Source of the DNA: CAVYUC01 sp963771595 | GTDB taxonomy: Bacteria > Bacteroidota > Bacteroidia > Bacteroidales > Prolixibacteraceae | Direction: 5' to 3' | Assembly (NCBI GenBank): GCA_963771595.1 | Contig: CAVYUC010000004.1 | Coordinates: 124,001 to 188,000 of the forward strand | Length of the DNA: 64,000 bases | Part shown: positions 48,749 through 59,800 of the stretch, one piece after another | How the letters are laid out: the number at the start of each line of letters is the position of its first letter | How positions within the stretch are numbered: the first letter of the stretch is position 1 | Notes under the pieces: generated by a model | The model's database searches: none | The model's input: only the letters and a program-made list of their open reading frames with translations | What the model was told of the DNA's origin: nothing | Made by a program: the position numbers and the translations under genes

Positions 48749-51700
48749 ATGAAAAAAATCAAGTCAGCCATAATTCTTGTAGTTACCATTTTTAGCTTTA
48801 TCAGTGTAAGTGCCCAGCAAAAAACAATTTTAAGGGGAAGGGTAATTGATAAAGCAGATAATACTACAATTATAGGTGCAAACATTGTAGAATACGACAA
48901 GGAAGATCGCGTTGTGAATGGTACAATCACCAATGTAAACGGTGACTTTGTATTGCAAATGAACGATCCTTCCAATACGGTGAGAGTGAGTGTGATTGGT
49001 TACAAAGCCAAGGAAATTCCGGTTGATCCTTCAAAATCAATTATGGTAGAAATGGAATCTTCGGATGTTGCACTTGGTGAAGTAACAGTAACTGCAGAAG
49101 CAAAATCATCTAACAGCTTAACGAACCTCGAAGAGCGCGATAAAACATCATCTTCAGTAAAAGTAGATTTGATGGATATGCAGGATGCAGGTGTGGTTTC
49201 GGCCGCCGATGCATTGCAGGGGAAGGTGAGCGGACTGGATATTATCAGCGCTTCGGGTGACCCCGGTTCAGGTTCTCAGCTTGTAATTCGTGGTTTAAGT
49301 TCCATGGGTAACAACCAACCGCTTATTGTAATTGATGGTATTCCGCAGTTTAAAGTAGAAAGCAGTTTCGATTTAAGTTCTGCAGATACAGAAGATATCA
49401 GTAACCTGATTAACATTGCTCTGCAGGATATAAAATCTATTGAAGTACTGAAAGATGCTGCCTCCACAGCAATTTACGGTTCGCGTGGTGCCGATGGTGT
49501 TTTACTTATCGAAACCAATAAAGGACGAATGGGAAAAGTGCAGTTTGATTATCAGTACAAATACAGTTTAAACGCGCAGCCGCCGGCAATTCCGATGTTA
49601 AGTGGTGACGAATATATTATGTTGCAGTTGGAAGAATGGCACAACAGCCGCGGAGTTTTCCAGATACCGCCGGAAATTGCCTACGACCGTGATTATGTTG
49701 ATTTTTACAACTATTCTGCAAATACCGACTGGTTGAAAGAAATTACACAAAATGGAATTACCCACGACAATTACTTCAGTGTATCTGGTGGTGGCGAAAA
49801 AACAAGATATTATACTTCGTTCAGTTATGTCGATGAAGGGGGTACAACAATTAATACCAGCGCAAAACGCTTTCAGACCCGTGTAAACCTGGATTATTTC
49901 CTTTCGCGGAAACTTGTTTTCCAGGTTAAATTTGCATACCGCTCAAATGGCACTGAACGAAATCTTAAAATCAGTGATAGAAATATTCGGGAGATGGCTT
50001 ATATTAAAGCGCCGAACATGAGTATCTGGGAATACGACGCAAACGGAAATCCAACCGGGGAATATTTCACTCCAATCAACAGTTACCAGGGCGACGGTGT
50101 AACTTATTTTAACCCTGTTGCAGTGGCTAAACTCGGCAGAAACGACAGGCAGGAAAATGCGCTTGAAAATACATTTGTGTTGCAGTATCGTTTTAACGAC
50201 TGGATTACATACCGTGAAACAATATCATTTCAGTATGCAGGAACAAAGGAAAAAAATTACCTGCCATATAATGCTATCGGGCAGGATTGGCTGGGATGGC
50301 AGATCAATAAAGCTGAAGAAGGAAACAGTCTGAACCAAAGTATCCGCACAGAAACGCAGGTTGCTTTTTCAAATCCGTTTGAAAGCGATCGGCACGAACT
50401 TTCCGGCGCATTTACCTGGATTACCAATCAGCAGGGATATGAATGGATGAATATTCAGAGTAACCGCACGCCAAGTACCGATATTAAGGATCCGGCTGTT
50501 GATGCACAAATCAACTGGATTGGTACCGGCTCAGGCGAAGACCGTCTGGTCAGTGGTGCAGGTAACGTAAACTATAAATTTCTTGACAGGTACCTGTTTA
50601 CCGGTAACTTAAGAGCCGATGCTCATTCTTCGTTCGGACAAAACAACCGCTGGGGTTTGTTTAAAGGATTGTCTTTCGGATGGCGTTTTTCAGACGAACC
50701 ATTTTTGAATTCTCTTGATTTTCTGGGAGAAAGTATGTTGCGCGTTAGCTGGGGTGTGGCCGGAAGGCAACCTGGAGATCCTTATGCACGTTTTGCAACT
50801 TACGAATCAACCAGCAGTGGTAGTTATATTGTAAATCCTGCAATTGCCCCATCAAGTATCCAGCTAAATAACCTGATGTGGGAAAACATTACGTCGTTTG
50901 ATGTAGGTGCAGAATTAAACCTGTTTGATGACCGGGTATATATGGAAGCCGATTTTTACCAGAAGGTAACCAATGATATTTTATTTGGAGATTACAAAAT
51001 TCCTTATTCTTCAGGATATGACAAGTTAAAATTTTTAAATGGCGGCCAATTGAGTAATTATGGCTGGGAATTAATGGCTGATTTTAAAATAATTCGTACA
51101 AGAGACTGGTTATGGGGAGTCAATTTTAACACTTCACAAAACATCAATACATTTAACAAATTACCCGATAACTTTAATACAGAACAATCTACCTCAATCG
51201 GTAACGGCCAGTATCCGTTAAGAGTTGTTGAAGGTGAGCCAATCGGTTCGTTCTTTGGTTTCCGGTACAAAGGAGTTTATGCAAGCGATGCCGATGCAAT
51301 TGCAAAAGATGCCGATGGAAACATTCTTCGCGATGGAGAAGGACGGCCGATTCCCATGCAATATATCGATACGTACACGTTCAAGGGCGGAGACCCAATT
51401 TATGAGGATATTAATAAAGACGGTAAAATTGATTTAAATGACGTCGTGTATATTGGCGACTCCAATCCAAACTTTATAGGTGGTTTTGGTACAACGGTTA
51501 AATACAAAAATTTCAATTTATCGGTTGCATTCCACTACCGTGTTGGTTTCGACATTGTTAACATGATTGCATTGCAAACCGAAGGAATGAACAACCGCGA
51601 CAACCAAAGTAAGGCTGTACTTAGCCGCTGGCGTGTTCAGGGACAGGATGAAGTTGGAATGCTGCCAAGAGCTTACCTTAATCATCCGGCAAATAATCTT

Positions 51701-51970
51701 GGTTCGGACAGATACGTGGAAGCAGGCGACTACCTGAGGTTAAACAACCTTAAGTTATCGTATATGCTACCTCAAAAAATATGTAACAAAATAGGAGTGC
51801 GTAAAGCAAACTTTGCTTTAAGCGCAAGGAAACTATATACTTTTACCAATTATTCAGGACAAGATCCGGAAATTGGACAGGATGCAAGTAACCCGTTTTG
51901 GATAGGTGTGGATTATGCAAGAACTCCACCACCAAAAATGATAACTCTTAGTGTAGGTCTTGGATTTTAA
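48749..51970 (+). CDS. susC: SusC-type TonB-dependent transporter 1
   Basis: Outer-membrane barrel of 1073 residues. Signal peptide ending in VSVSAQ; then a carboxypeptidase-regulatory-like domain (LRGRVIDKADNTTIIGANI); the plug with VSAADALQGKVSGLDI, QLVIRGLSSMGNNQPLIVID and VLKDAASTAIYGSRGADGV, which is the SusC signature; then the barrel, ending MITLSVGLGF. It imports a glycan fragment with SusD as the lid. Start ATG 48749 (MKKIKSAII) rather than the TTG at 48740. It is followed after 8 bp by SusD and preceded by a FAS1 gene, all on one strand. Confidence 0.95.
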   Translation: MKKIKSAIILVVTIFSFISVSAQQKTILRGRVIDKADNTTIIGANIVEYDKEDRVVNGTITNVNGDFVLQMNDPSNTVRVSVIGYKAKEIPVDPSKSIMVEMESSDVALGEVTVTAEAKSSNSLTNLEERDKTSSSVKVDLMDMQDAGVVSAADALQGKVSGLDIISASGDPGSGSQLVIRGLSSMGNNQPLIVIDGIPQFKVESSFDLSSADTEDISNLINIALQDIKSIEVLKDAASTAIYGSRGADGVLLIETNKGRMGKVQFDYQYKYSLNAQPPAIPMLSGDEYIMLQLEEWHNSRGVFQIPPEIAYDRDYVDFYNYSANTDWLKEITQNGITHDNYFSVSGGGEKTRYYTSFSYVDEGGTTINTSAKRFQTRVNLDYFLSRKLVFQVKFAYRSNGTERNLKISDRNIREMAYIKAPNMSIWEYDANGNPTGEYFTPINSYQGDGVTYFNPVAVAKLGRNDRQENALENTFVLQYRFNDWITYRETISFQYAGTKEKNYLPYNAIGQDWLGWQINKAEEGNSLNQSIRTETQVAFSNPFESDRHELSGAFTWITNQQGYEWMNIQSNRTPSTDIKDPAVDAQINWIGTGSGEDRLVSGAGNVNYKFLDRYLFTGNLRADAHSSFGQNNRWGLFKGLSFGWRFSDEPFLNSLDFLGESMLRVSWGVAGRQPGDPYARFATYESTSSGSYIVNPAIAPSSIQLNNLMWENITSFDVGAELNLFDDRVYMEADFYQKVTNDILFGDYKIPYSSGYDKLKFLNGGQLSNYGWELMADFKIIRTRDWLWGVNFNTSQNINTFNKLPDNFNTEQSTSIGNGQYPLRVVEGEPIGSFFGFRYKGVYASDADAIAKDADGNILRDGEGRPIPMQYIDTYTFKGGDPIYEDINKDGKIDLNDVVYIGDSNPNFIGGFGTTVKYKNFNLSVAFHYRVGFDIVNMIALQTEGMNNRDNQSKAVLSRWRVQGQDEVGMLPRAYLNHPANNLGSDRYVEAGDYLRLNNLKLSYMLPQKICNKIGVRKANFALSARKLYTFTNYSGQDPEIGQDASNPFWIGVDYARTPPPKMITLSVGLGF

Positions 51971-51978
51971 AATTTGTA

Positions 51979-53478
51979 ATGAATATGAGAACAAAAGCAA
52001 AATATTTACTAATAGCCGTAATGGTTTTTATGCAGTTTTCCTGTAACGACTGGCTGGAACTTGTTCCTCCGGGAGGTTTGATTCGCGACGAATTCTGGAA
52101 AACCAAAGAAGATGTGGAAGCAGTGCTGATGGCAGCATACAGTTCATTTGCTTCTATGGACCGCACCCTGTTTATTATGGGCGAAGTAAGAGCTGATTTG
52201 GTGCAGGGAGATTATAACCAGGGATGGAATGAACAATTATTAATGGAAAATAATATTTATCCGGATAATGGTTTAACCAACTGGGACAGTTTCTATAAAA
52301 TAATTAACTTCTGCAACGAGGTAATAAAAAATGCGCCACTGGTGCAGGAAGTTGACGATACGTTTACCGATTATCAAAAGCAGGGATTTGTATCGGAAGC
52401 TTATTTTTTAAGGAGCCTTGCCTATTTTTATCTTGTACGTTTGTATAAAGAGGTTCCTCTGGTTCTTGAACCTACTGAAACTGATGATGCCGAGGTATAT
52501 ACTACCAAAGCAAGTGAAAACGAAGTGCTGAATCAGATCGTAAGTGATTTGGAAGCCAATATTGCTTTTGCACCTTCCGGCGGTTTTAAAACAATTCGCG
52601 AAAATAAAGGAAGGGCTTCAAAAGCTGCTTACAATGCATTACTTGCTGATATCGCTCTGTGGATGGCCTCTGGTGCCGAAAATCCAAACCCTTATTACGA
52701 GAAGGTGATTCAAAACGTACAACAGATTGAAGCAAACATCGAGATATTGTTAATGCCGAGTGCAAGATGGTTTGAAATCTTTTATCCCGGCAATTCATAT
52801 GAAGGAATTTTTGAATTACAGTTTGATGGTTTGCTGAGCCAGAACAACAGTACCTATGATTTAACCAGCAGAAACGGAAATCAGTACATTCCAAGCCAAA
52901 AAGCAATTGAAATGTTTGCCTTTGAATATTCATCGGAACTGGTTAGGGGAGAGGAAGCATCCATTGCCAAATATGGTGAAGATGAATATATTATCTGGAA
53001 ATATGTTGGACAGGCGCCCGACGGCCGTTCCGAACGTTCAGGAATACAGCAGAAAAGTGCCAACTGGATTGTGTACCGTTTGGCCGATGTTCTGCTTATG
53101 AAAGCTGAAGCATTGTCGCAACTCGAAAGATACGGGGAAGCATTTTCAATTATTCAAAGAATTCGCGAACGGGCCGATGTGCCAATGTATTCGCTTGCAA
53201 ATACACCAACAGCATACGAAGATGCGATTTTAAATGAGAGGGCTCTGGAACTTGCGTTCGAAGGAAAACGCTGGTTTGACCTGCTTCGGATGGGAAGGCG
53301 AAATAACTTTGCCCGCAAAGATAAACTCATCGAGATTATCGTAAGTAACGTGCCTTCTACTCAAAAGAGAATTTTGGCAGCGAAATTAACCAATCCGTTA
53401 GGATGGTATTTACCCATTTCGAAAGATGAAATGGAAAGGAATAAAAACCTGGTTCAAAATCCATATTATGATTTTTAA
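51979..53478 (+). CDS. susD: SusD/RagB-type lipoprotein 1
   Basis: Surface glycan-binding lipoprotein (499 residues), lipobox FMQFSC, partner of the preceding SusC. Typical parts: NDWLELVPPGGLIRDEFWKT, the TPR-like EAYFLRSLAYFYLVRLYKEVPLV and RAYN-like NERALELAFEGKRWFDLLRMGR near the end. Stop at 53478 is one base before the next gene's ATG, so tight co-translation is likely. Confidence 0.95.
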   Translation: MNMRTKAKYLLIAVMVFMQFSCNDWLELVPPGGLIRDEFWKTKEDVEAVLMAAYSSFASMDRTLFIMGEVRADLVQGDYNQGWNEQLLMENNIYPDNGLTNWDSFYKIINFCNEVIKNAPLVQEVDDTFTDYQKQGFVSEAYFLRSLAYFYLVRLYKEVPLVLEPTETDDAEVYTTKASENEVLNQIVSDLEANIAFAPSGGFKTIRENKGRASKAAYNALLADIALWMASGAENPNPYYEKVIQNVQQIEANIEILLMPSARWFEIFYPGNSYEGIFELQFDGLLSQNNSTYDLTSRNGNQYIPSQKAIEMFAFEYSSELVRGEEASIAKYGEDEYIIWKYVGQAPDGRSERSGIQQKSANWIVYRLADVLLMKAEALSQLERYGEAFSIIQRIRERADVPMYSLANTPTAYEDAILNERALELAFEGKRWFDLLRMGRRNNFARKDKLIEIIVSNVPSTQKRILAAKLTNPLGWYLPISKDEMERNKNLVQNPYYDF

Positions 53479-53479
53479 A

Positions 53480-55042
53480 ATGAAACGAATTGTATATATT
53501 TTAAGCTTGTTAATCGTTGTCATCGGGTATTCATGTGTTCAGGATGAACCGGTTAACCCTGGTTTTGAGGATGCAATTGATTTCACCGCATACGATTACA
53601 TGATGGAGCATCAAGATGAATTCAGCAGCTTCATTCAGATCCTTCAAAAAGGCGGAATCGACAAAACCTTAAGCGCATATAATCCGGAGGGACTTGGTTA
53701 CACAGTTTTTCTTCCGAATAATGCCGCAGTGCAAAATTTCATCGACAACAGCGATCAGTTTTCTTCGCTGGATGATATACTTAATAATGAGCAGTATGCT
53801 GCAGCTTTTAGCCGTTACCATGTGGTAAATGTTGCTGTTAAAAGCAACGATTTTCCTTTCGGCGCTTTTAACGAACCAACATTGTCGGGTGATTATTTAA
53901 CCGTGAGTTTTGTAATTGAAACAGATACTTCCTATTATAAAATTAATAATCAGGCAGCTGTTATTCTGCCAAATATTGAAGCATCAAACGGATATGTGCA
54001 TGTTATTGAAACGGCCTTAAATCCAATTACCTTCACTACTTACGACTGGCTGGCACAACAACCTGGATTTTCAATATTTAAGCAGGCAGTTGATCTTACC
54101 GGACAAAAGGAACTTTTGAATTTAAAAATTATTCCGAAAGAGAACATGCAGCCTATAACAGCTTTTGTTGAACCAGATTCAATTTACAGGAAAAGCGGGA
54201 TTAATTCGGTAGAGGATTTGGCAAATCTTGTAAGTCCCGGAAATCAGAATTATACAGATGCTTCAAATCCATTGCATGGTTTCGTTGGTTATCATGTTAT
54301 TCCGGGAAGTTATTATCTGAATAATTTCGAAGGGAAGGAAGCATCCAATTATTCTACGTTCTCTGAAGTTCCGGTCAGAATAAACGGAACAGGCATAGAC
54401 ATTACAATTAACAAAGGGAAAGAAGTTTTTGATACGCTGGTATACCAGGGTGATACAACAATTGTGGATTATATTGGATTCATTTATGACGAAAGTAACA
54501 TAATTACGCAAAGCGGGGCAATTCATATTATCGATCAGGTGATGAAGCAAAAAGCACCTTCGAGAGCGATTCAAACCTATGAATTTTATGGTGAACCTCT
54601 TTTGGATGAATACCGCAATGAAGTTGGATCTTTTTTAATTGACGATCCGAAAGCTTTGAAAAGTATCAAATGGTCTGGTGCAGATTTATTCTTTGTTGAC
54701 CTGGGAGATCAGGAATCATCTGCGTGGAGTAATGATTATCTTGAAATGGATGGAGATTTTCAAATAACTTTTGAAACACCCAAAATCGTTCAGGGAAAAT
54801 ATACTGCATTTTTAGGTGCTGAACAGTTTAACGCGCAAAATGCATTGGTTGAAGTTTATATCGATGGAAAAAAAGTAGGGGGACTTATCGATCTTACAAC
54901 AGGAGGTTCTTCTGATTATCCTTTCCGCAAAATAAAACTTGGAACCATCGATTTCAAAAAATATTCAAACCATACAGTGGAAATACGGCCGTTAATTCCA
55001 GGACGTTTCCTGTGGGATTATATTCGATTTGAACCTTATTAA
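53480..55042 (+). CDS. FAS1 lipoprotein with beta-sandwich-like C-terminus (b)
   Basis: Lipoprotein of 520 residues (lipobox GYSC). Two FAS1-like units: first TAYDYMMEHQDEFSSFIQIL and GYTVFLPNNAAVQNF ending NGYVHVIETALNP; second TYDWLAQQPGFSIFKQAV ending GAIHIIDQVMKQ. The last 150 residues differ and end KKVGGLIDLTTGGSSDYPF and LWDYIRFEP, which looks like a carbohydrate-binding-type beta sandwich. It begins one base after SusD. Probably a surface glycan-binding protein of this locus. Confidence 0.82.
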   Translation: MKRIVYILSLLIVVIGYSCVQDEPVNPGFEDAIDFTAYDYMMEHQDEFSSFIQILQKGGIDKTLSAYNPEGLGYTVFLPNNAAVQNFIDNSDQFSSLDDILNNEQYAAAFSRYHVVNVAVKSNDFPFGAFNEPTLSGDYLTVSFVIETDTSYYKINNQAAVILPNIEASNGYVHVIETALNPITFTTYDWLAQQPGFSIFKQAVDLTGQKELLNLKIIPKENMQPITAFVEPDSIYRKSGINSVEDLANLVSPGNQNYTDASNPLHGFVGYHVIPGSYYLNNFEGKEASNYSTFSEVPVRINGTGIDITINKGKEVFDTLVYQGDTTIVDYIGFIYDESNIITQSGAIHIIDQVMKQKAPSRAIQTYEFYGEPLLDEYRNEVGSFLIDDPKALKSIKWSGADLFFVDLGDQESSAWSNDYLEMDGDFQITFETPKIVQGKYTAFLGAEQFNAQNALVEVYIDGKKVGGLIDLTTGGSSDYPFRKIKLGTIDFKKYSNHTVEIRPLIPGRFLWDYIRFEPY

Positions 55043-55059
55043 AAAAATAAATAAACGAA

Positions 55060-56631
55060 ATGAAGCTTAGAGTTGGCATATTTATAATAGTTCTGATAGG
55101 TGCTTTTGGATGTACAAAAGAATGGGAAGACCATTACGATCAATATCCTGAAACCGTAAATCAGAATGTTTGGGAAGCGATGAAAAGTGATCCCTCAATT
55201 TCGGATTTTGTTCAGGCATTGCAGGATAATCAGCTGGATACTTTATTCAAAAATTCAGATAATTCCTACACTGTATTTGCACCAACAAATGACGCCTTTA
55301 GTCAATATTTGCAAACCAATACAGTTGATACCACTCTTTTAAAATACCACATTGCGGCGCACTTTATACAATCCGGAAATATTACCGGGAAAAGAAAAGT
55401 GCAGACCATGACCAAAAAGTTTGCTTTATTCGACCGGTCGGGCAGCAATGTTACCGTTGATGGGAAAAATATTTTGTCGGAAAGTCCGCTTTACATAAAC
55501 GGCAAATATTATACGCTGGATGAAGTTGCAGCACCGCTGCCCAATTTCTATGAGTTTTTTGCAATAAATAACCCGGTTTTAAAAAGTTATATCGACAGCC
55601 AGGATTCAATAATTCTGGATAAGGAAAGGAGTAAACCGATTGGTTTTGATGAAAACGGTAACACAATTTACGATACTGTATCGGTTACTTTCAATAAGTT
55701 TGAAGCAAAATATTTTCCTGTAACCGATGAATTCAGGAATATTACAGGTACTATAGTTTTCCCAAGAAAGGATGATTATGAAAATGCGCTGACAGAAATG
55801 GCGCTGAATATGCAAACCGGTTACACCAGTTTTGAAGATATACCTTTGGATTGGCAATATACCATTCTTATGCCTCATCTGCTGAAACAAGGTGTTTTCT
55901 TAAACATGCTGGAACCTGAAGAATTTGCATGGAAATCACCAAAAGATACGACCAAACTTCAGAATATTATGGGAGACAGTATCCCGATTTTCTATACTCC
56001 GGTAGATAAAACTATTTTAAGTAATGGTTACACCTATAACTATCAGGATTTTGTAATTCCCGATTCACTTTACATGGGAAGATCGGTATTTGAAGGTGAA
56101 CGCCTGCTTCGTAAAACAGGTGTAAACAAACATAACTGGCGCGAAATTGTAACTGTTGACCCGGGCATTCAGGTGCAACCTGTACAGGAATTTATTCCGG
56201 AAGCATCAAACGATTCTATTTTAAGGCTGATTTTCCCAAAAGGATATTCAGGAAAATACAACATCGAATTTGAAAGCCAGTTTCTTTTTCCGAGAAAGTA
56301 CGTGATGGCCATAAGAACGCACATGGATATTGGAGGTTTGTACAACATTTATGTAAATGACGAACTGATGCAAACACCATATTCTTCTACTTATGCGGCA
56401 GGAAACACATTCGATTATTACGAATTTATCAGAAGAAGAGGATTAATCATGAGTGTAACCGGTGCCAGATATTTGCCTGTAGGCCGCTTTAACAGTTTCG
56501 ATATGTATGTGGATAATATAACAGAATACAGCCGGGCTAAAATCAGAATTGAATATAAAGGCCCCGGAATTGGAACGCCAAGCAATGGATTGGTAATCGA
56601 TTACATCGAATTTATACCGGCCACACAATAG
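55060..56631 (+). CDS. FAS1 lipoprotein with beta-sandwich-like C-terminus (c)
   Basis: Lipoprotein of 523 residues (lipobox IGAFGC). One clear FAS1 unit (SISDFVQALQDNQLDTLF, SYTVFAPTNDAFSQYL, KYYTLDEVAAPL), then a more divergent second part, and a C-terminal segment ending SNGLVIDYIEFIPATQ, with a Gly-rich, aromatic beta-sandwich-like stretch. It is 17 bases after FAS1 b and before SusC 2. The DYIEFIP/DYIRFEP endings shared by the two proteins suggest a common origin. Confidence 0.8.
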   Translation: MKLRVGIFIIVLIGAFGCTKEWEDHYDQYPETVNQNVWEAMKSDPSISDFVQALQDNQLDTLFKNSDNSYTVFAPTNDAFSQYLQTNTVDTTLLKYHIAAHFIQSGNITGKRKVQTMTKKFALFDRSGSNVTVDGKNILSESPLYINGKYYTLDEVAAPLPNFYEFFAINNPVLKSYIDSQDSIILDKERSKPIGFDENGNTIYDTVSVTFNKFEAKYFPVTDEFRNITGTIVFPRKDDYENALTEMALNMQTGYTSFEDIPLDWQYTILMPHLLKQGVFLNMLEPEEFAWKSPKDTTKLQNIMGDSIPIFYTPVDKTILSNGYTYNYQDFVIPDSLYMGRSVFEGERLLRKTGVNKHNWREIVTVDPGIQVQPVQEFIPEASNDSILRLIFPKGYSGKYNIEFESQFLFPRKYVMAIRTHMDIGGLYNIYVNDELMQTPYSSTYAAGNTFDYYEFIRRRGLIMSVTGARYLPVGRFNSFDMYVDNITEYSRAKIRIEYKGPGIGTPSNGLVIDYIEFIPATQ

Positions 56632-56833
56632 AAGTTTTGATAAACCTGAATGATAAAAATGAATTCTTAATTCATCAATGAAAAGAAAAGTCAACATAAC
56701 AACCAGTCTAAATCACTTTATTCAAGTGTACAAAATGCTTGTGATTAATAATTCGGGCAATTTGACAAAATATATCTGCAGTCAAAAGAAAATATGGGAA
56801 ACGATATCCCATGAAATGCAAACTTGTTTTATA

Positions 56834-59800
56834 ATGAATAAACAAATTTTCCTAACCAACCTAAAAAGGGTTGCTGTTTTTTCAGCTATCCTGTTATTTG
56901 GAGCAACCGCACTTTATGCGCAAGATTCATTGTACGTAAAAGGAAAAATAGTAAATGGTGCAAATGAACCGGTTCCAAACGTTGCAGTTGCTGTTGAAGG
57001 ATCGTTTGAATTACCGGCAGTTACTAACGAAGCAGGTGAATTTGATGTAGTGGCGCCATCCGGTAACGAATGGTTAAACATCGAACCATCAAGTGCTTAT
57101 AAAAACCAGCGGGTCTTTTTAAATAACCGGACCAACCTGAAAATTTATCTTACCGATAATAACGTACCTTCAGGGAGCGATGTTGTTTCTATTCTTGAAC
57201 AGGACAGGCTAAGAAGAGATATGATAGCCGCATACTCAACTTTGGACCCCGATGGGATTAAATTAACGCCTGCGCTTTCCATCGACCAATATCTGCAGGG
57301 AAGAGTTTCCGGAATGCATGTGGTCAATCGCTCAGGAATGCCCGGAAGTGGTGCAGTGAGTCTGCTGAGGGGAGTAAATTCGCTGAATGCATCAAACAGT
57401 CCTTTTTATGTTGTTGATGGTATTCCTGTTACTTCAATGGGGGTTTTCGGTTCCAATCTCGAAGGTTTTACCTATAATCCGCTGTTAGGCGTAAATCCGC
57501 TGGATATTTCGCAGGTAACAGTGGTTAAAGATCCAACAATAACAAGCGCTTATGGTTCCAAAGCTTCCAATGGTTTGGTATTAATAGAAACACTCGACCC
57601 GAGTGCCACACAAACCGTAATTGAACTGGATTTAAGAGGTGGTTATTCACTGGCTCCGTCAAACAGAATTCCACAAATGAACGGAACCCAGCATAAAACC
57701 CTTATCAACGAATTGTTGTTTTCATCAGGTTTGCCCGAAGAAATAAAAACGGTGCGGTATCCAAATCTTTACCTTAAACCGGGAGATGAAAGATACATCG
57801 ATTATCAGCACAATACCGATTGGCAGGATATTATTTTTTCGGATGCTGCCTTTACAAATATTAATGTGAATGTTAAAGGTGGTGACGAAATTGCCCGCTA
57901 CGGACTTTCGTTCGGATATATAAATGCCGACGGAATTATAAAAACTACAGGTTACGACGGGTATAATTTACGTTTTGTTAGTTTGCTGAATATTTTTACC
58001 TGGTTAAAAATGAACGCCGGTGTATCGTTGAATTACAACAACTCGCAACTGAAGGAATCGGGGAAAGTAGATCAAACGAGTCCGATTTTAACAGCGCTGG
58101 CAAAATCGCCGCTTCTCAATCCATTCCAATATGATGAAGAAGGGCGCGAACTTACTTCTTTAGCGCCGGTAGATGAATTGGGAGTAAGTAATCCACAGGC
58201 AGTTATTGATAATTATGAAGCTGCAAACAGTAACTTTCATTTTATTTCTACTTTAGGTTTTCAGGCAAAAGTAAATGATAACCTTGAAGTGAATACAAAT
58301 TTCGGCCTTACATATAATGTATTGAAAGAACAGCTGTTTATGCCTAACAGAGGTATGGAATTATATTATAACGATGAAGCAATAAATGTTTCAAAAGCAA
58401 GTAACAACAGCTTAAATACATTCTACAACAATACTTATCTGAATTTCAATAAAACATTTAATAAAATTCATCACTTTACATCAAGCACCGGGTTCAATAT
58501 TTTAAATAATAAATTTGAATTCGACTGGGCTTTAACCAAAAATGCCCACCAGAATGATGAATACAGGATGTTGCAGGACGGTATAAACAACCTTCGCGAA
58601 ATTGGCGGCCAGAACAGAATCTGGAACTGGGTTTCGGTTTACGAACATTTAACCTACAGCTATAAAGATAAATATATGGCTACTGCAACTGTTTCGCTTG
58701 ATGGTTCTTCAAGGATTGGCGACAATGCTGCCAACACCCTTTCCATAGCTGATAATCCATTTGGATTGTTTTATGGTGCAGGTGCTGCCTGGAGAATTTC
58801 AAACGAATCTTTTTTGAAAAATGCATCAGCGCTCGAAGATTTGAAATTCAGAGTTACTTACGGTGTTACAGGGAATGATGACATTGGTGAATCGAATGCA
58901 ACAAATTATTACAAGGCAGTTAAATTCCGCGAAACAGTAGGTTTGTATCCTGCGGTTATTGCCAACAATGAGTTAACATACGAAACAGTAACTCAGCTCG
59001 ATGCAGGAGTAGATTTAGCGCTCTGGGGCAACAGGGTAAGAACCAGTGTAGATGTTTATCAGTCAACCACCGATAACATGTTAATTTACACTCCGCTTGA
59101 TGCATATCTTGGATACGATTTCCGCCCTGAAAATGGTGGAACAATGCAGAATACTGGAATAGATGCAGACCTGTTTTTAAGAATTGCAGACAGGCCAAAT
59201 TTTAAATGGGATGTACAGGTTTCGTATTCCAGGGTTAAAAACGAAGTTACCCAAATAAAAGGTGAAAAACTGGTTACCGAAATTCAGGGAGCCGAAATAA
59301 TAAATATTCCCGGTGAACAGGCCAACAGTTTATACGGATACACTTTTGACGGAGTTTACAGTACTTCAGAAGAAGCACAAAGCGCCAATTTGCTGAATGA
59401 AAAATTGGAACCATACCATGCCGGAGATGCAAAATTCCGCGACATTTCCGGTCCTGACGGAACACCTGACGGAATTATTAACGATTACGATAAATCTGTA
59501 ATTGGTTCTTCACTACCTGAACATTTTGGCGGATTAAGTAATACATTCACATATAAAAGATGGTCGTTGAATGCTTTTGTACAAATGGTATACGGGAATG
59601 AGTTGTTCAATTATATCCGTTACAAAAATGAAAGTATGACGGGCCTCGAAAATCAGAGCACAAAGGTTCTTGACAGATGGCAGTACGAAGGCCAGCAAAC
59701 AGAAGTGCCTCGTGCGCTTTGGGAAGATCCTATCGGAAACTCTTCTTTCTCCACACGGTGGATAGAAGACGGTTCCTATATCAGGCTGAAAAACGTTTCG

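Noticed and set aside
46386..56631. FAS1 genes as fragments of one duplicated gene
   Set aside because: The three proteins differ in length and tails and each has its own lipoprotein signal; they are separate genes.
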